Shown: positions 26,683 through 34,446, counted from the stretch's first letter. The stretch is 52,951 nt of DNA from WJLY01 sp964399265 (GCA_964399265.1 CAYNQF010000008.1:1-52951); one strand, 5' to 3'. Program-made: numbers and translations. The notes: generated by a model not told the origin, from the sequence alone.

Positions 26683-28075
26683 TTGGGTCCTCCACGGTGA
26701 CCGTTTCCGCAACGCGCTCGGCAGGAATGAGTCCGCCGAGCGAGGCATGCACGCGCTCGATCTCGTCCTTCATCGCGCAGGCGACGCGCCTGTATGACTC
26801 GTGCCCCTGCACTCTCGAACGGAGGCGCACAAGGACGTACGCCTCGCGGTAGCTCATCTGCATCAGGAACCGCTTGCGGTACGCAAGCGGCACGACGTAC
26901 TGCGCGCTCAGGGGGTCGACCTGCGCCAGCGACTCCCACGCCTCGGCCGCCTCTTCCAGAGCGCCTCGCATTCGCGGGGCGATGCCCGCCTCGTGCGCGT
27001 CGGCCGGCAGCCAGTACCCGAGTTCGCACCCGAGAGGCTGCTGCAGCTGAGTGGTCATGCGGTGGCGCTGTATGTCCCTGTACGCACCGAAGTCGCAGAC
27101 CACCTCGAAGACGTAGGCCGTGCTCTCGAACTCCCGGACCGGCGCCTCATGGCCCCCGATGCCCTGGAGAGCGCTCTTCAAGAGCACGCCCACTTCGTCC
27201 TCGCTCATGGACGCCACTCGCCTCCTGACGTCCTCGTAAGGCCCGTCGCCCCTGGTGAACAGGAGCCCTCGGGCAACCTCTCGCTCCCCGTCCGCGTCCC
27301 AGGAGACTAGCCGCACGGTGGAAGACTCTTCGGTCGCCCTCGCGGTCCGCGCATCGACCGACCCGGTCGGGTGCCCGCCCGCCTCCTCGAGATATGGGGA
27401 CGCCCCGGTGTGCTTGAGGAGCGTCGGGACCACCTCCCCGCACGCGGCCTCGAGTTCGTCCGCGAGGGCGCGCAGTTCGGAGAGCGGATGCGACCGCATC
27501 TTGACGATCCCGTGGCGGAGTTCCCGGGCGTTCACGGTCCACCCGATGTTCGTCTTGGCGGCCGCGGGGAGCAGTCCCCGCACCGCATCGCAGGCCTTGC
27601 CCGCCGGACTTGACCCCCCGTCCTTGGAGCCCCCGCCTCCGTACTTCCGCTCGCAGAACTCCCGAGTCGCAGGCAGCGCGTCGGCGTACGCCGAGTAGAG
27701 CCCGTCGACCGCCGAGCGGTAGGCGTCGTTCCCCTCGAAGACCGGAGGCGTATAGAAGTTCGACGCGTCCATCACCTGGTAGCGCGTCGACTTCTCCGTG
27801 AAGGAAGACAGCCTGTTCTCCTCGACCGCCTTGGCGCCGAGGATCGAGACGTTCTCGATGGCGATGGAAAGGACGGCGTGTTCGGCGACCGACGAGTGCC
27901 CATAGCCGATCACCCACTTCTCGTGAAAGCGGGATGAATCGACCTCGCTCAGCTCTCGCGCGATGTCGTCGAATGAGTCGGGGACCCTCGATGTCTTCGC
28001 GAAGGTGACCGCGGCCACTTCCGGCGGGAGTCCATCGAGCGTGTACACCCGAAGCGGGCTTCCGCTTCCAGCCAT
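26672..28075 (-). CDS. thyX: Double-length ThyX-like protein (flavin-dependent thymidylate synthase family)
   Basis: ThyX methylates dUMP with FAD, NADPH and methylene-tetrahydrofolate. This protein has 467 residues, about twice the usual size, and looks like two ThyX-like halves. The first half has GHSSVAEH (59-66) and ENRLSSFTEKSTRY (86-99), where the usual motif RHRxxSxNExSxRY has lost RH and the Asn. The second half has QRHRMTTQLQQPLG (RHR near 337) but lacks the SxNExSxRY part. The signature is thus split between the halves. It lies 4 bases after rpmE. Whether it still makes dTMP is uncertain. Confidence 0.75.
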   Translation of the reverse strand: MAGSGSPLRVYTLDGLPPEVAAVTFAKTSRVPDSFDDIARELSEVDSSRFHEKWVIGYGHSSVAEHAVLSIAIENVSILGAKAVEENRLSSFTEKSTRYQVMDASNFYTPPVFEGNDAYRSAVDGLYSAYADALPATREFCERKYGGGGSKDGGSSPAGKACDAVRGLLPAAAKTNIGWTVNARELRHGIVKMRSHPLSELRALADELEAACGEVVPTLLKHTGASPYLEEAGGHPTGSVDARTARATEESSTVRLVSWDADGEREVARGLLFTRGDGPYEDVRRRVASMSEDEVGVLLKSALQGIGGHEAPVREFESTAYVFEVVCDFGAYRDIQRHRMTTQLQQPLGCELGYWLPADAHEAGIAPRMRGALEEAAEAWESLAQVDPLSAQYVVPLAYRKRFLMQMSYREAYVLVRLRSRVQGHESYRRVACAMKDEIERVHASLGGLIPAERVAETVTVEDPSGA

Positions 28076-28079
28076 CCGG

Positions 28080-28445
28080 CTACTCCGCCGGCTTCTCTTC
28101 GGTGACCACGTCTTCCTTGGGCTTCTCTTCCGTCCGGACCTCGTCGACCGGCTTCTCTTCCGCCCTGACGTCGTCCGCCGGCTTCTCCTCGGCCCTGACG
28201 CTGCCCTCGGAGGGGGTCTTCTCTTCCGTGCCCAGGGACTTGCCGTACTCCTTGCCGTACTTTCTCATGAAGCGCTCGACGCGACCGGCGCTGTCGATGA
28301 GCTTCTGCTGTCCGGTGAAGAACGGATGGCAGGCGGAGCAGATCTCGACGTTGATCTCCTTGAGCGTGGAGCGCGTCTGGAACTCGTTGCCGCAAACGCA
28401 CTTCACGGTCGTGACCTCGTACTTCGGATGAATGTCCTTCTTCAT
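28080..28445 (-). CDS. rpmE: Ribosomal protein L31 with long acidic repeat tail
   Basis: This is bL31 of the zinc-binding type, with C16, C18, C36 and C39 (CVC and CSAC) and the conserved HPFFTGQQ segment. The conserved part ends near residue 73, the normal length. Residues 74-121 form an added tail of about five imperfect repeats of the kind EEKPxDxVRx, which is unusual for L31. The ATG follows GAGGAG. It stands between rho and thyX, a position of L31 seen in many bacteria. Confidence 0.96.
   Translation of the reverse strand: MKKDIHPKYEVTTVKCVCGNEFQTRSTLKEINVEICSACHPFFTGQQKLIDSAGRVERFMRKYGKEYGKSLGTEEKTPSEGSVRAEEKPADDVRAEEKPVDEVRTEEKPKEDVVTEEKPAE
28083..28226 (-). repeat. In-gene repeat encoding the EEKP tail of L31
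   Basis: About five tandem, imperfect 30-36-base units encode EEKTPSEGSVRA, EEKPADDVRA, EEKPVDEVRT, EEKPKEDVVT and EEKPAE. The nucleotide units are similar to each other (recurrent GGCTTCTCTTC on the plus strand), which points to expansion by slippage. Confidence 0.8.
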
Positions 28446-28577
28446 AGCTCGCTCCTCTAGCGTCTCTCTCGGAGTGTGTCTCTTCTTCCGGCGCCCGGCG
28501 CCTTCGCCGTGCGCGCGTCCTCCGGGTCGGCAATAGCGCGCCTCGTGCGCGCCCCCTTCGAACGCATGTGCCGCATG

Positions 28578-30077
28578 CTACATGCCGCTCATCGAATCCA
28601 GGAATTCCTGGTTGGTCTTGGTGAGCCGCATCTTCTCCAGCAGGAATTCCATCGCTCCCACCGGGGTCTGATCGCTTACGAACTTGCGAAGTATCCAGAG
28701 CCGGCTGATGTTCTCCTCGGAGATGAGAAGTTCTTCCTTCCTCGTGCCGGACTTCAAGATGTCAATCGACGGATAGATCCTGCGGTCGGTCAGTCTCCTG
28801 TCGAGCACCAGCTCCATGTTGCCCGTGCCCTTGAACTCCTCGAAGATGACCTCGTCCATCCTGGATCCCGTGTCGACCAGTGCCGTCGCCAGGATGGTCA
28901 GGCTCCCCGCGTCCTCCGTGTTGCGCGCGGCGCCGAAGAAGCGCTTCGGACGCTGCAGGGCGTTGGAGTCGACACCGCCGGTGAGGATCTTGCCCGAGTG
29001 AGGCACCACCGTGTTGTGCGCTCGCGCGAGCCTCGTGATCGAGTCCAAAAGGATGACCACGTCCTGCTTGTGCTCGACCAACCTCTTGGCCTTCTCAATG
29101 ACCATGTCGGCGACCTGCACGTGCCGCTCCGCCGGCTCGTCGAAGGTGGAGCTTATGACCTCACCGTTGACCGAACGCGTCATGTCGGTGACCTCCTCGG
29201 GGCGTTCGTCGATGAGGAGCACCATGAGGACCACCTCGGGATGATTGGTCGTGATGCTGTTGGCCATCTTCTGGAGGATGACGGTCTTGCCCGCGCGCGG
29301 CGGCGAGACGATGAGGCCTCGCTGCCCCTTTCCTATGGGCGTCAGGAGGTCGATGACCCTCGTGGTCATGTCATCCGGGTTGCTCTCGATGTGGAGCCTC
29401 TCCTGAGGATGCAGAGGCGTCAGGTTCTCGAAGAGGATCTTCTGCTTCGCGACCTCGGGGTCCTCGAAGTTGACGGCCTCGACACGAAGCAGCGCGAAGT
29501 ACCGCTCGTTCTCCTTGGGCGGCCTCACCTGGCCTGACACGATGTCGCCCTTTCGGAGGACGAACCGCTTGATCTGCGACGGCGAGACGTAGATGTCGTC
29601 GGGTCCGGGCAGGTAGTTGTAACTGGGAGAACGCAGGAACCCGTACCCGTCCGGCAGTATCTCCAGCACGCCCTCGCTGAAGATGAGGCCGTTACGCCCT
29701 GTCTGACCTTCCAGGATCTTGAAGATGAGGTCCTGCTTGCGCAGTCCGCCCACTCCCTCGATGCCCAGAGACTCGGCGTACTCGCACAGTTCTCTGATCG
29801 TCTTGGTCTTGAGCTCGCCGATGTTGAGGTTGTCGCCGTTGGCCGCCGGCGACTGCTTGGGCCTGGAGGGGGCGCGCGTACCGTTGCGTTGTTCCCTCAC
29901 CTCTTCAGTGGCCGTCCCGGTCGAACCGCTGCTCGACGAAGCGGCCTCCGCCTTCGCCTCTCTCTCGGGGGCCTTCGCTGCGGCACGGGATGACCGTGAC
30001 GCGGAGGAGGACGAGGACTTCTTTCTGGTGCTGCTTGATCTGCTCGTTGACTTGGTCTTAGCTGACTTCTCTGCCAT
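28578..30077 (-). CDS. rho: Transcription termination factor Rho
   Basis: Rho is the hexameric RNA helicase that terminates transcription. The 499-residue protein has the Rho N-terminal helix bundle (about 85-125), the cold-shock-like RNA-binding domain with DGYGFLRS (near 143) and the ATPase domain with P-loop PPRAGKT (about 255-262) and LLIDERPEEVTDM. Residues 1-75 form an added Ser/Lys/Ala-rich low-complexity region, as in several high-GC bacteria. The start follows GGAAGAGGA. It is the first gene of the rho-rpmE-thyX-DUF1385-prfA-prmC-murA-selB-ispG unit. Confidence 0.97.
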   Translation of the reverse strand: MAEKSAKTKSTSRSSSTRKKSSSSSASRSSRAAAKAPEREAKAEAASSSSGSTGTATEEVREQRNGTRAPSRPKQSPAANGDNLNIGELKTKTIRELCEYAESLGIEGVGGLRKQDLIFKILEGQTGRNGLIFSEGVLEILPDGYGFLRSPSYNYLPGPDDIYVSPSQIKRFVLRKGDIVSGQVRPPKENERYFALLRVEAVNFEDPEVAKQKILFENLTPLHPQERLHIESNPDDMTTRVIDLLTPIGKGQRGLIVSPPRAGKTVILQKMANSITTNHPEVVLMVLLIDERPEEVTDMTRSVNGEVISSTFDEPAERHVQVADMVIEKAKRLVEHKQDVVILLDSITRLARAHNTVVPHSGKILTGGVDSNALQRPKRFFGAARNTEDAGSLTILATALVDTGSRMDEVIFEEFKGTGNMELVLDRRLTDRRIYPSIDILKSGTRKEELLISEENISRLWILRKFVSDQTPVGAMEFLLEKMRLTKTNQEFLDSMSGM

Positions 30078-30274
30078 TCCTCTTCCACTCCTGCGGAGCA
30101 GGTTATGAGTCGGGCCCGGCGCACGTCGTGCGCGCCGGCCGCCGAAACGTTCGGGTATGACCCTGAAACGAAGTTACACTCGGATTCCTCAGCGGGTGAA
30201 TTGGACAGGATCGGTGTGCTTCGGATGGGCTGCCTGAGTGAAGCTCTCGAGGCGTCTTCCTTCGCTGCATCCAG
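30078..30274 (-). promoter_or_regulatory. Long untranslated leader of rho
   Basis: About 190 bases separate the promoter from the rho start and carry no coding-like frame. A small hairpin, GCGCAC-N3-GTGCGC at 30119-30133, lies about 40 bases before the start. In E. coli, rho is autoregulated through termination in its leader; the length here would allow that, but no specific site is visible. Confidence 0.4.
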
Positions 30275-30303
30275 ATTCTAGCCGAGTCCACCCAAGCTGT
30301 CAA
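30275..30303 (-). promoter_or_regulatory. Promoter of the rho operon
   Basis: TTGACA (30298-30303), N17, TAGAAT (30275-30280) on the minus strand: a perfect -35, ideal spacing and five of six in the -10. The -35 overlaps the stop codon of the reductoisomerase-like gene. It is one of the two best promoters in the window. Confidence 0.7.
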
Positions 30304-31301
30304 GGCGATTCGCCCTCCCCCGGCTCGTGGGCGACCCCCGACAACCTGCGGCCTACTTCCTCAATGAGCTTGGAGTGCTCCCGCTTCGCCGCTTCCTCGA
30401 GAACGGTCCAGCCTCTACTTTCATCAGACGCCATCTCACCGGCGAATGTTCCATCTCGAACTTCGCGGAGGATGCCTCGCATGCCCTCCCTGGTCTCTTT
30501 CCCCACGACCCTGTCACCCCTCGTGAGGTCGCCGTACAGGGCTGTCCTGCTTATCCGCCTGCGCATGCCGTCCAGGCCGAATCGCCTGATCAGGTTGACC
30601 GTGAGGTCCAGCTCGTACAGGCACTCCAGGTACGCAAGCTCGGGCGCATACCCCGCCTCGACCAGCGTCTCGAAGGCCGCTCCGATGAGCCTCGTGACCC
30701 CTCCGCAGAGCACCGCCTGCTCAGCGAAGAGATCTATCTCGGTCTCCTCCGCCGCCGTCGTCTCGAAGAGCCCGATTCGGGCGCAGCCTATCGCTGCGGC
30801 GTACTCGAGGGCCACCCTTCGGGCCTCGCCGGTCGCGTCGCGCTCCACGGCGAACGACGCCGGCAACCCCGCGCCCTCGAGAAATCTCTCCCGCAGTCGC
30901 AGGCCCGGCCCCATCGGCGCCACCACTACCACATCAGCGCCGTCCGGGGGCTCGACGCCGCCGAACCGGAGCGGGAACCCGTGTGCGAACACGAGCGCCG
31001 CGCCGTCCCTGAGCGCCGGCACGACCTCCGTGGCCGCGAACCGGGCCATGATCTCGTCCGGCACGAGCAGCGCGCACACGTCGGCTGCAGCCACGGCCTC
31101 TGCGGGATCGAGGACCGGGAAGCCCGCGTCCAGTGCACGGCCCCACGACCGGCCGTCGCGCCTGAGACCGACCGTAACGGAGACGCCCGAGTCGCGCAGG
31201 TTCAGCGCCTGGGCTTCGCCCTGGTTGCCGTAGCCTAGCACCGCGACGGACTTGTCGCGCAGGGGCTCCCCCTGAATGTTCTTCTCAGTGACTATTTCCA
31301 T
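30300..31301 (-). CDS. ilvC: Ketol-acid reductoisomerase-like protein
   Basis: This 333-residue protein aligns along its length with class I ketol-acid reductoisomerase, which converts acetolactate to dihydroxy-isovalerate in valine/leucine synthesis. It has the NADPH loop GYGNQG (23-28), the active-site His in FAHGF (H107), metal ligands D190 and E194 (DLFAEQ) and the C-terminal pair E226 and E230 (LECLYE). However, the normally conserved Lys in APKGPGH is Met130 (APMGPGL), and the ISNTAEYG-type motif reads ISRTALYG. The start is set at ATG 31301 to match family length; its ribosome site is weak. No other ilv gene is nearby, so a changed activity is possible. Confidence 0.78.
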   Translation of the reverse strand: MEIVTEKNIQGEPLRDKSVAVLGYGNQGEAQALNLRDSGVSVTVGLRRDGRSWGRALDAGFPVLDPAEAVAAADVCALLVPDEIMARFAATEVVPALRDGAALVFAHGFPLRFGGVEPPDGADVVVVAPMGPGLRLRERFLEGAGLPASFAVERDATGEARRVALEYAAAIGCARIGLFETTAAEETEIDLFAEQAVLCGGVTRLIGAAFETLVEAGYAPELAYLECLYELDLTVNLIRRFGLDGMRRRISRTALYGDLTRGDRVVGKETREGMRGILREVRDGTFAGEMASDESRGWTVLEEAAKREHSKLIEEVGRRLSGVAHEPGEGESP

Positions 31302-31341
31302 CTCAAGATTGGATGTGCTGCGGGAGGAAGGCGCCGCCCGC

Positions 31342-31388
31342 CCGGGAGACGCAAGGGACGCGCATCGCGTCGTCCTCACGTCTCCCGG
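31342..31388. promoter_or_regulatory. Long hairpin in the leader of the reductoisomerase-like gene
   Basis: CCGGGAGACG (31342-31351) pairs perfectly with CGTCTCCCGG (31379-31388); inside lies a second stem, GACGCG-CAT-CGCGTC. The structure ends about 40 bases upstream of the start, between the TPR gene and the ilvC-like gene. It may be a terminator of the TPR transcript or a regulatory leader. No T-tract follows. Confidence 0.5.
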
Positions 31389-31432
31389 ATGCCCGAGCGG
31401 CAAAGACCGAGGTGGGACCGAACGGAACGGGG

Positions 31433-32458
31433 CTATTCCCCGCTCTCTCCGGCCTCTCCACCCCCGCCGGTCTCTCCGGCCAGGATCTGCTCGATTCTCC
31501 TGACCTCGAGGAGCGCCTCGTTCTCCTGTCCCAGCTCGTTGTAGACGCGCATGAGAGCGCGGTGGTAGGTGATGTTCCCGTCGTCAAGCTCCACAAGCTT
31601 GAGGAGCGGCTTCAGGGCGGCGGTGTACTCGTCGTTGGCAAGGTCGGTCTGACCCAGCTCCCTGAGGTCGCCCGCGAGCGCCCAGTAGCACAGGAACATT
31701 CTGTAGAGCACGTCCTTGTCGTCTTCGTTGTTCTCGAGAGCCCTCGCATAGTACGAGAGGGCCTCTCGGTACTCCTTCATCTGGTAGTGCATGAGGGCGA
31801 TGTTGTACATGAGGTCCGGGTAGTTCGGATCTATCGCCTCGATCTTCTCGAAGTTGAGGAGCGCCTGCTGGAAGTCTCCGACGGCCGCGAGGTTGCCGGC
31901 CTTCGTCTCGTAGACGTTGATCAGGTTCTCCTTCAGGACCGGGTTGTCTGGCGAGTACTCGAGCGCCTTCTCGAACACCTCTACAGCCTTGTCGAACTGG
32001 TTGCTCATGTGGAGCGCGTAGCCGAGGTTGATGTACGCGTCGGCCTTCCGGTCGTCGATGACGATGGCCTTCTCGAACTGCTCGATGGCGTCCGCGAACT
32101 TGGCGGCCTCGTTGTACTGCTCGCCCTGCTTGTCGTAGACCAGCCAGTAGCGCGTGATCTCGTTCTCGACGACTTCCTTGTCCTTGTCGGTCTGAGCCAG
32201 GTCGAGAGCCGTGAAGAACTCATCGTGGGCCATCTCAAGCTCGTCCGTGTCCGCGTACGCCATGCCGAGGTAGAGATGCGGCTGCCAGGCGTTGGGGTCG
32301 TTGCGGATCGCGAGCTGAAGCTGCTCGATGGCCTTCTCGTAGTTCTGCTGCCCGAGGTAGACCTTGCCGCTCGTGAAAGCCGGGTCGCTACCGCAGCCGG
32401 CCAGCATCACCACGGCGACCAGGGCGGCGGCCAGGATGACCGTTCTTGCCACGTACAT
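31433..32458 (-). CDS. TPR-repeat lipoprotein
   Basis: This 341-residue protein has a lipoprotein signal (lipobox LAGC, C22) followed by about eight tetratricopeptide repeats, for example units containing NYEKAIEQLQLAI, ADAYINLGYALH and YPDLMYNIALMHYQ. The C-terminus is a Gly/Glu-rich tail. TPR lipoproteins act as scaffolds at the envelope; no enzymatic motif is present. The start has an excellent AAGGAGG, and a strong promoter lies 70 bases upstream, so this is the first gene of its transcript. Confidence 0.85.
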   Translation of the reverse strand: MYVARTVILAAALVAVVMLAGCGSDPAFTSGKVYLGQQNYEKAIEQLQLAIRNDPNAWQPHLYLGMAYADTDELEMAHDEFFTALDLAQTDKDKEVVENEITRYWLVYDKQGEQYNEAAKFADAIEQFEKAIVIDDRKADAYINLGYALHMSNQFDKAVEVFEKALEYSPDNPVLKENLINVYETKAGNLAAVGDFQQALLNFEKIEAIDPNYPDLMYNIALMHYQMKEYREALSYYARALENNEDDKDVLYRMFLCYWALAGDLRELGQTDLANDEYTAALKPLLKLVELDDGNITYHRALMRVYNELGQENEALLEVRRIEQILAGETGGGGEAGESGE

Positions 32459-32524
32459 TTGGTGCTCCTCCTTCTCGCACGGAAGCGAGCCTTCTCTCCC
32501 TGCTGAATACTGAGTGGTCCAGCG

Positions 32525-32554
32525 AGTATATTCACCCTCTCAGGACGGTGTCAA
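32525..32554 (-). promoter_or_regulatory. Promoter of the TPR lipoprotein gene
   Basis: TTGACA (32549-32554), N18, TATACT (32525-32530) on the minus strand, six and five of six matches. It lies just beside the assembly gap and about 70 bases upstream of the start codon. Confidence 0.7.
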
Positions 32555-32567
32555 CCCATATGCACGG

Positions 32568-32667
32568 NNNNNNNNNNNNNNNNNNNNNNNNNNNNNNNNN
32601 NNNNNNNNNNNNNNNNNNNNNNNNNNNNNNNNNNNNNNNNNNNNNNNNNNNNNNNNNNNNNNNNNNN
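32568..32667. other. Assembly gap (100 N)
   Basis: A run of exactly 100 N marks a scaffold join of unknown true length between the TPR lipoprotein promoter and the HD-domain gene. Genes could be missing here. Confidence 0.98.
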
Positions 32668-32669
32668 GG

Positions 32670-33335
32670 CTAGAGCAGGCGGTTGCCGTTGACGCTCAGC
32701 TCGTAGGTGCACTCCAGGAATTCGGCTGCGCGCCGCGAGACGATCATGCGCGACATGAAGATCTCGAAGTACTCCATGACCTGCGAGATCTCCGTGTTGA
32801 CGGTGAGGTTGAGACTGATGACCTTGTCCTTGGGGGTCACATCCAGCACCGACTTCATGACCGCGTAGTTGACTCTGTCGTGTATGTCGAACTTTATCAT
32901 CGAAGGGTTGCGTACCCTCGACCTGTGCACGTCGGCCTTGTCGGCGAGGATCAGCGCCGCGGACACATTGCTGACCGGGTCGGCGTGCTCCTCGTGGTGG
33001 TTGCCTATGGCCGCCATGATCTCGGTCACCTCGTCCATCGACATGTCGAGGTCCTTCAGAAGCTCGTACGCCATCATGGCGCCGGACTGCGCGTGGTCCT
33101 CGCGGTTGATGAGGTTCCCGATGTCGTGCATGTATCCGGCAATGCCGGCCAGGTCCGCTTCCCGACCGTTCTTCCCCAGTGACTTCAGGAGTTTCTGGGA
33201 AGTGCGTCCGACCCACTTGCCGTGGCGCACGCCGTGCTCCGTGTATCCGACGATGCCGAGGTGGTCGTTCGCCTTCTTGAGCATCTCGGTTATCTCTGTG
33301 TTCTTCTGAATCTTGTTGAACGTTACAGCACCCAT
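32670..33335 (-). CDS. HD-domain metal-dependent phosphohydrolase
   Basis: This 221-residue protein has HD-superfamily motifs: a His at H38 (RHGKW), the paired HD at H70-D71 (YMHDIGN), histidines in GNHHEEH (112-117) and a late Asp in ILADKADVHRSR. It probably hydrolyses a phosphomonoester or a cyclic or hyperphosphorylated nucleotide; the substrate is unknown. The C-terminal about 60 residues resemble a small regulatory domain. The start at ATG 33335 follows AGAAGGG; the longer frame to 33437 would run across the promoter region. Its stop lies only 2 bases from the gap. Confidence 0.82.
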   Translation of the reverse strand: MGAVTFNKIQKNTEITEMLKKANDHLGIVGYTEHGVRHGKWVGRTSQKLLKSLGKNGREADLAGIAGYMHDIGNLINREDHAQSGAMMAYELLKDLDMSMDEVTEIMAAIGNHHEEHADPVSNVSAALILADKADVHRSRVRNPSMIKFDIHDRVNYAVMKSVLDVTPKDKVISLNLTVNTEISQVMEYFEIFMSRMIVSRRAAEFLECTYELSVNGNRLL

Positions 33336-33413
33336 ACTGCCCTTCTGCTTCCTTTCCCAGCGCGCGGCGCACGCTCTCGCGCGCCCAGCCGCGCTCATTT
33401 CTGCGAAAACTGC

Positions 33414-33435
33414 GCCTGCCCCACGAGGGGCAGGC
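33414..33435 (-). terminator. Intrinsic-terminator-like hairpin between kinase-like and HD genes
   Basis: GCCTGCCCC (33414-33422) pairs perfectly with GGGGCAGGC (33427-33435) around a 4-base loop, and on the minus strand it is followed by GCAGTTTTCG. It fits as terminator of the kinase-like gene. It also lies directly after the promoter at 33442-33470, so it would be at the very 5' end of the HD transcript. Confidence 0.6.
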
Positions 33436-33441
33436 ATGTCT

Positions 33442-33470
33442 AATCTACGTCACGGCGGCCGCGAAGTCAA
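33442..33470 (-). promoter_or_regulatory. Promoter of the HD-domain gene
   Basis: TTGACT (33465-33470), N17, TAGATT (33442-33447) on the minus strand, five and four of six matches with ideal spacing. The expected transcript start falls at the upper edge of the following hairpin. Confidence 0.6.
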
Positions 33471-33489
33471 GCTCTATCCCGAACGATGT

Positions 33490-34275
33490 TCATCTCGATT
33501 CCCACTGCATCATCTCGAGCCGCTGTCGCAGCTGGCCGGCCGTGCTGAACTTCTGCAGGATGAGCGATCGCTTGAGCCCGCAGCAGACGGCCTTCACTTC
33601 CGGAGGCTGCTTCGAATACCACTTGCTCCCGCCGACCGCGTCGTAGAAGACCCTCACCAGGTCGCACACGTCGTCCTGGATGTTCTCGCGGCGAGGCGAC
33701 TTCCATCTGTAGAGGTCCAGGAGCTTCACCTCGAACCCTAGCCCCGCGCGGCGCACGATGATGTTGTCCGTGTGCAGGTCACCGTGGTACTCGCGCAGGT
33801 GGTGGATGCTCTCCATCCCGGCCGCCAGCGCGTGCAGCAGGTGGAACGCCTGGAACGGGTCGAGTCGTTTGCCGGGCTGACGCTCGAGAAACCTGCTCAG
33901 AGGCTCTCCCTCGACGTACTCGGACACGAAGAACGTGACCGGGATCCCGTGGTAGTCCATCGTCTCCTGCGTGTGGTACTGGATGAGGATCGGGCAGTGG
34001 CGGAGCCGGTGCAGCTTCTTTGCGTAGTAGTTGAGCGTCCGGTTCTGCGGGTTCCTGTGCGGGAAGAAGAACTTCGCCGCGCGCTCGATGCCCGTCGCCA
34101 GCTCGCGCACGAGGTAGACCTCGCCCTCCCATCCTTCTCCCAAACGGTCGACGACCTCGTACTTCCCCACGAGCACGTCGCCCGGCTCGAGATCGAACGC
34201 CTCTATCCTGGGCGCCTTCGAGCGTTTCCTCCTGATCGAGCTGTCCCCCACTGAACGGAACGATCTCTGGATCAA
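33490..34275 (-). CDS. Protein-kinase-fold protein with DLY in place of DFG
   Basis: This 261-residue protein has a eukaryotic-like kinase fold: glycine loop LGEGWEGE (45-52), ATP-binding Lys K68 (AAKFFF), hinge EYVEGEPLSRF, and catalytic loop HGDLHTDN (164-171, D166) as in aminoglycoside or ABC1-type kinases. The metal-binding DFG is DLY (187-189). An active kinase is likely, as the catalytic and metal Asp residues remain. The start is set at TTG 34275, preceded by GGGAGGAG; the frame continues to 34398 but overlaps the promoter. The first 30 residues are basic (RRKRSK). The substrate is unknown. Confidence 0.78.
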   Translation of the reverse strand: MIQRSFRSVGDSSIRRKRSKAPRIEAFDLEPGDVLVGKYEVVDRLGEGWEGEVYLVRELATGIERAAKFFFPHRNPQNRTLNYYAKKLHRLRHCPILIQYHTQETMDYHGIPVTFFVSEYVEGEPLSRFLERQPGKRLDPFQAFHLLHALAAGMESIHHLREYHGDLHTDNIIVRRAGLGFEVKLLDLYRWKSPRRENIQDDVCDLVRVFYDAVGGSKWYSKQPPEVKAVCCGLKRSLILQKFSTAGQLRQRLEMMQWESR

Positions 34276-34403
34276 ACCTCTCCTCCCATGCTCGTCGGGC
34301 CCGAGCGCCCCAGGCGCTCCGCCGGAACCCGGCCGCCCGCCACGCGCTCCCGCCAGCCGCCGGCTGAGCCGTCTGCCGTCGGTCCCGCCAGACCACAACT
34401 ATC

Positions 34404-34432
34404 ATTCTAAGGCCGGAGGCCACGTCAGTCGA
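34404..34432 (-). promoter_or_regulatory. Promoter of the kinase-like gene
   Basis: TCGACT (34427-34432), N17, TAGAAT (34404-34409) on the minus strand, four and five of six matches. It leaves a leader of about 120 bases before the TTG start. Confidence 0.5.
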
Positions 34433-34446
34433 GTCCCGAAACGGCG

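Noticed and set aside
26672..28075. Treating the double-length ThyX-like gene as a frameshifted or chimeric assembly
   Set aside because: It is one uninterrupted frame with consistent codon use and normal spacing to rpmE and DUF1385, so a genuine two-domain protein is more likely.
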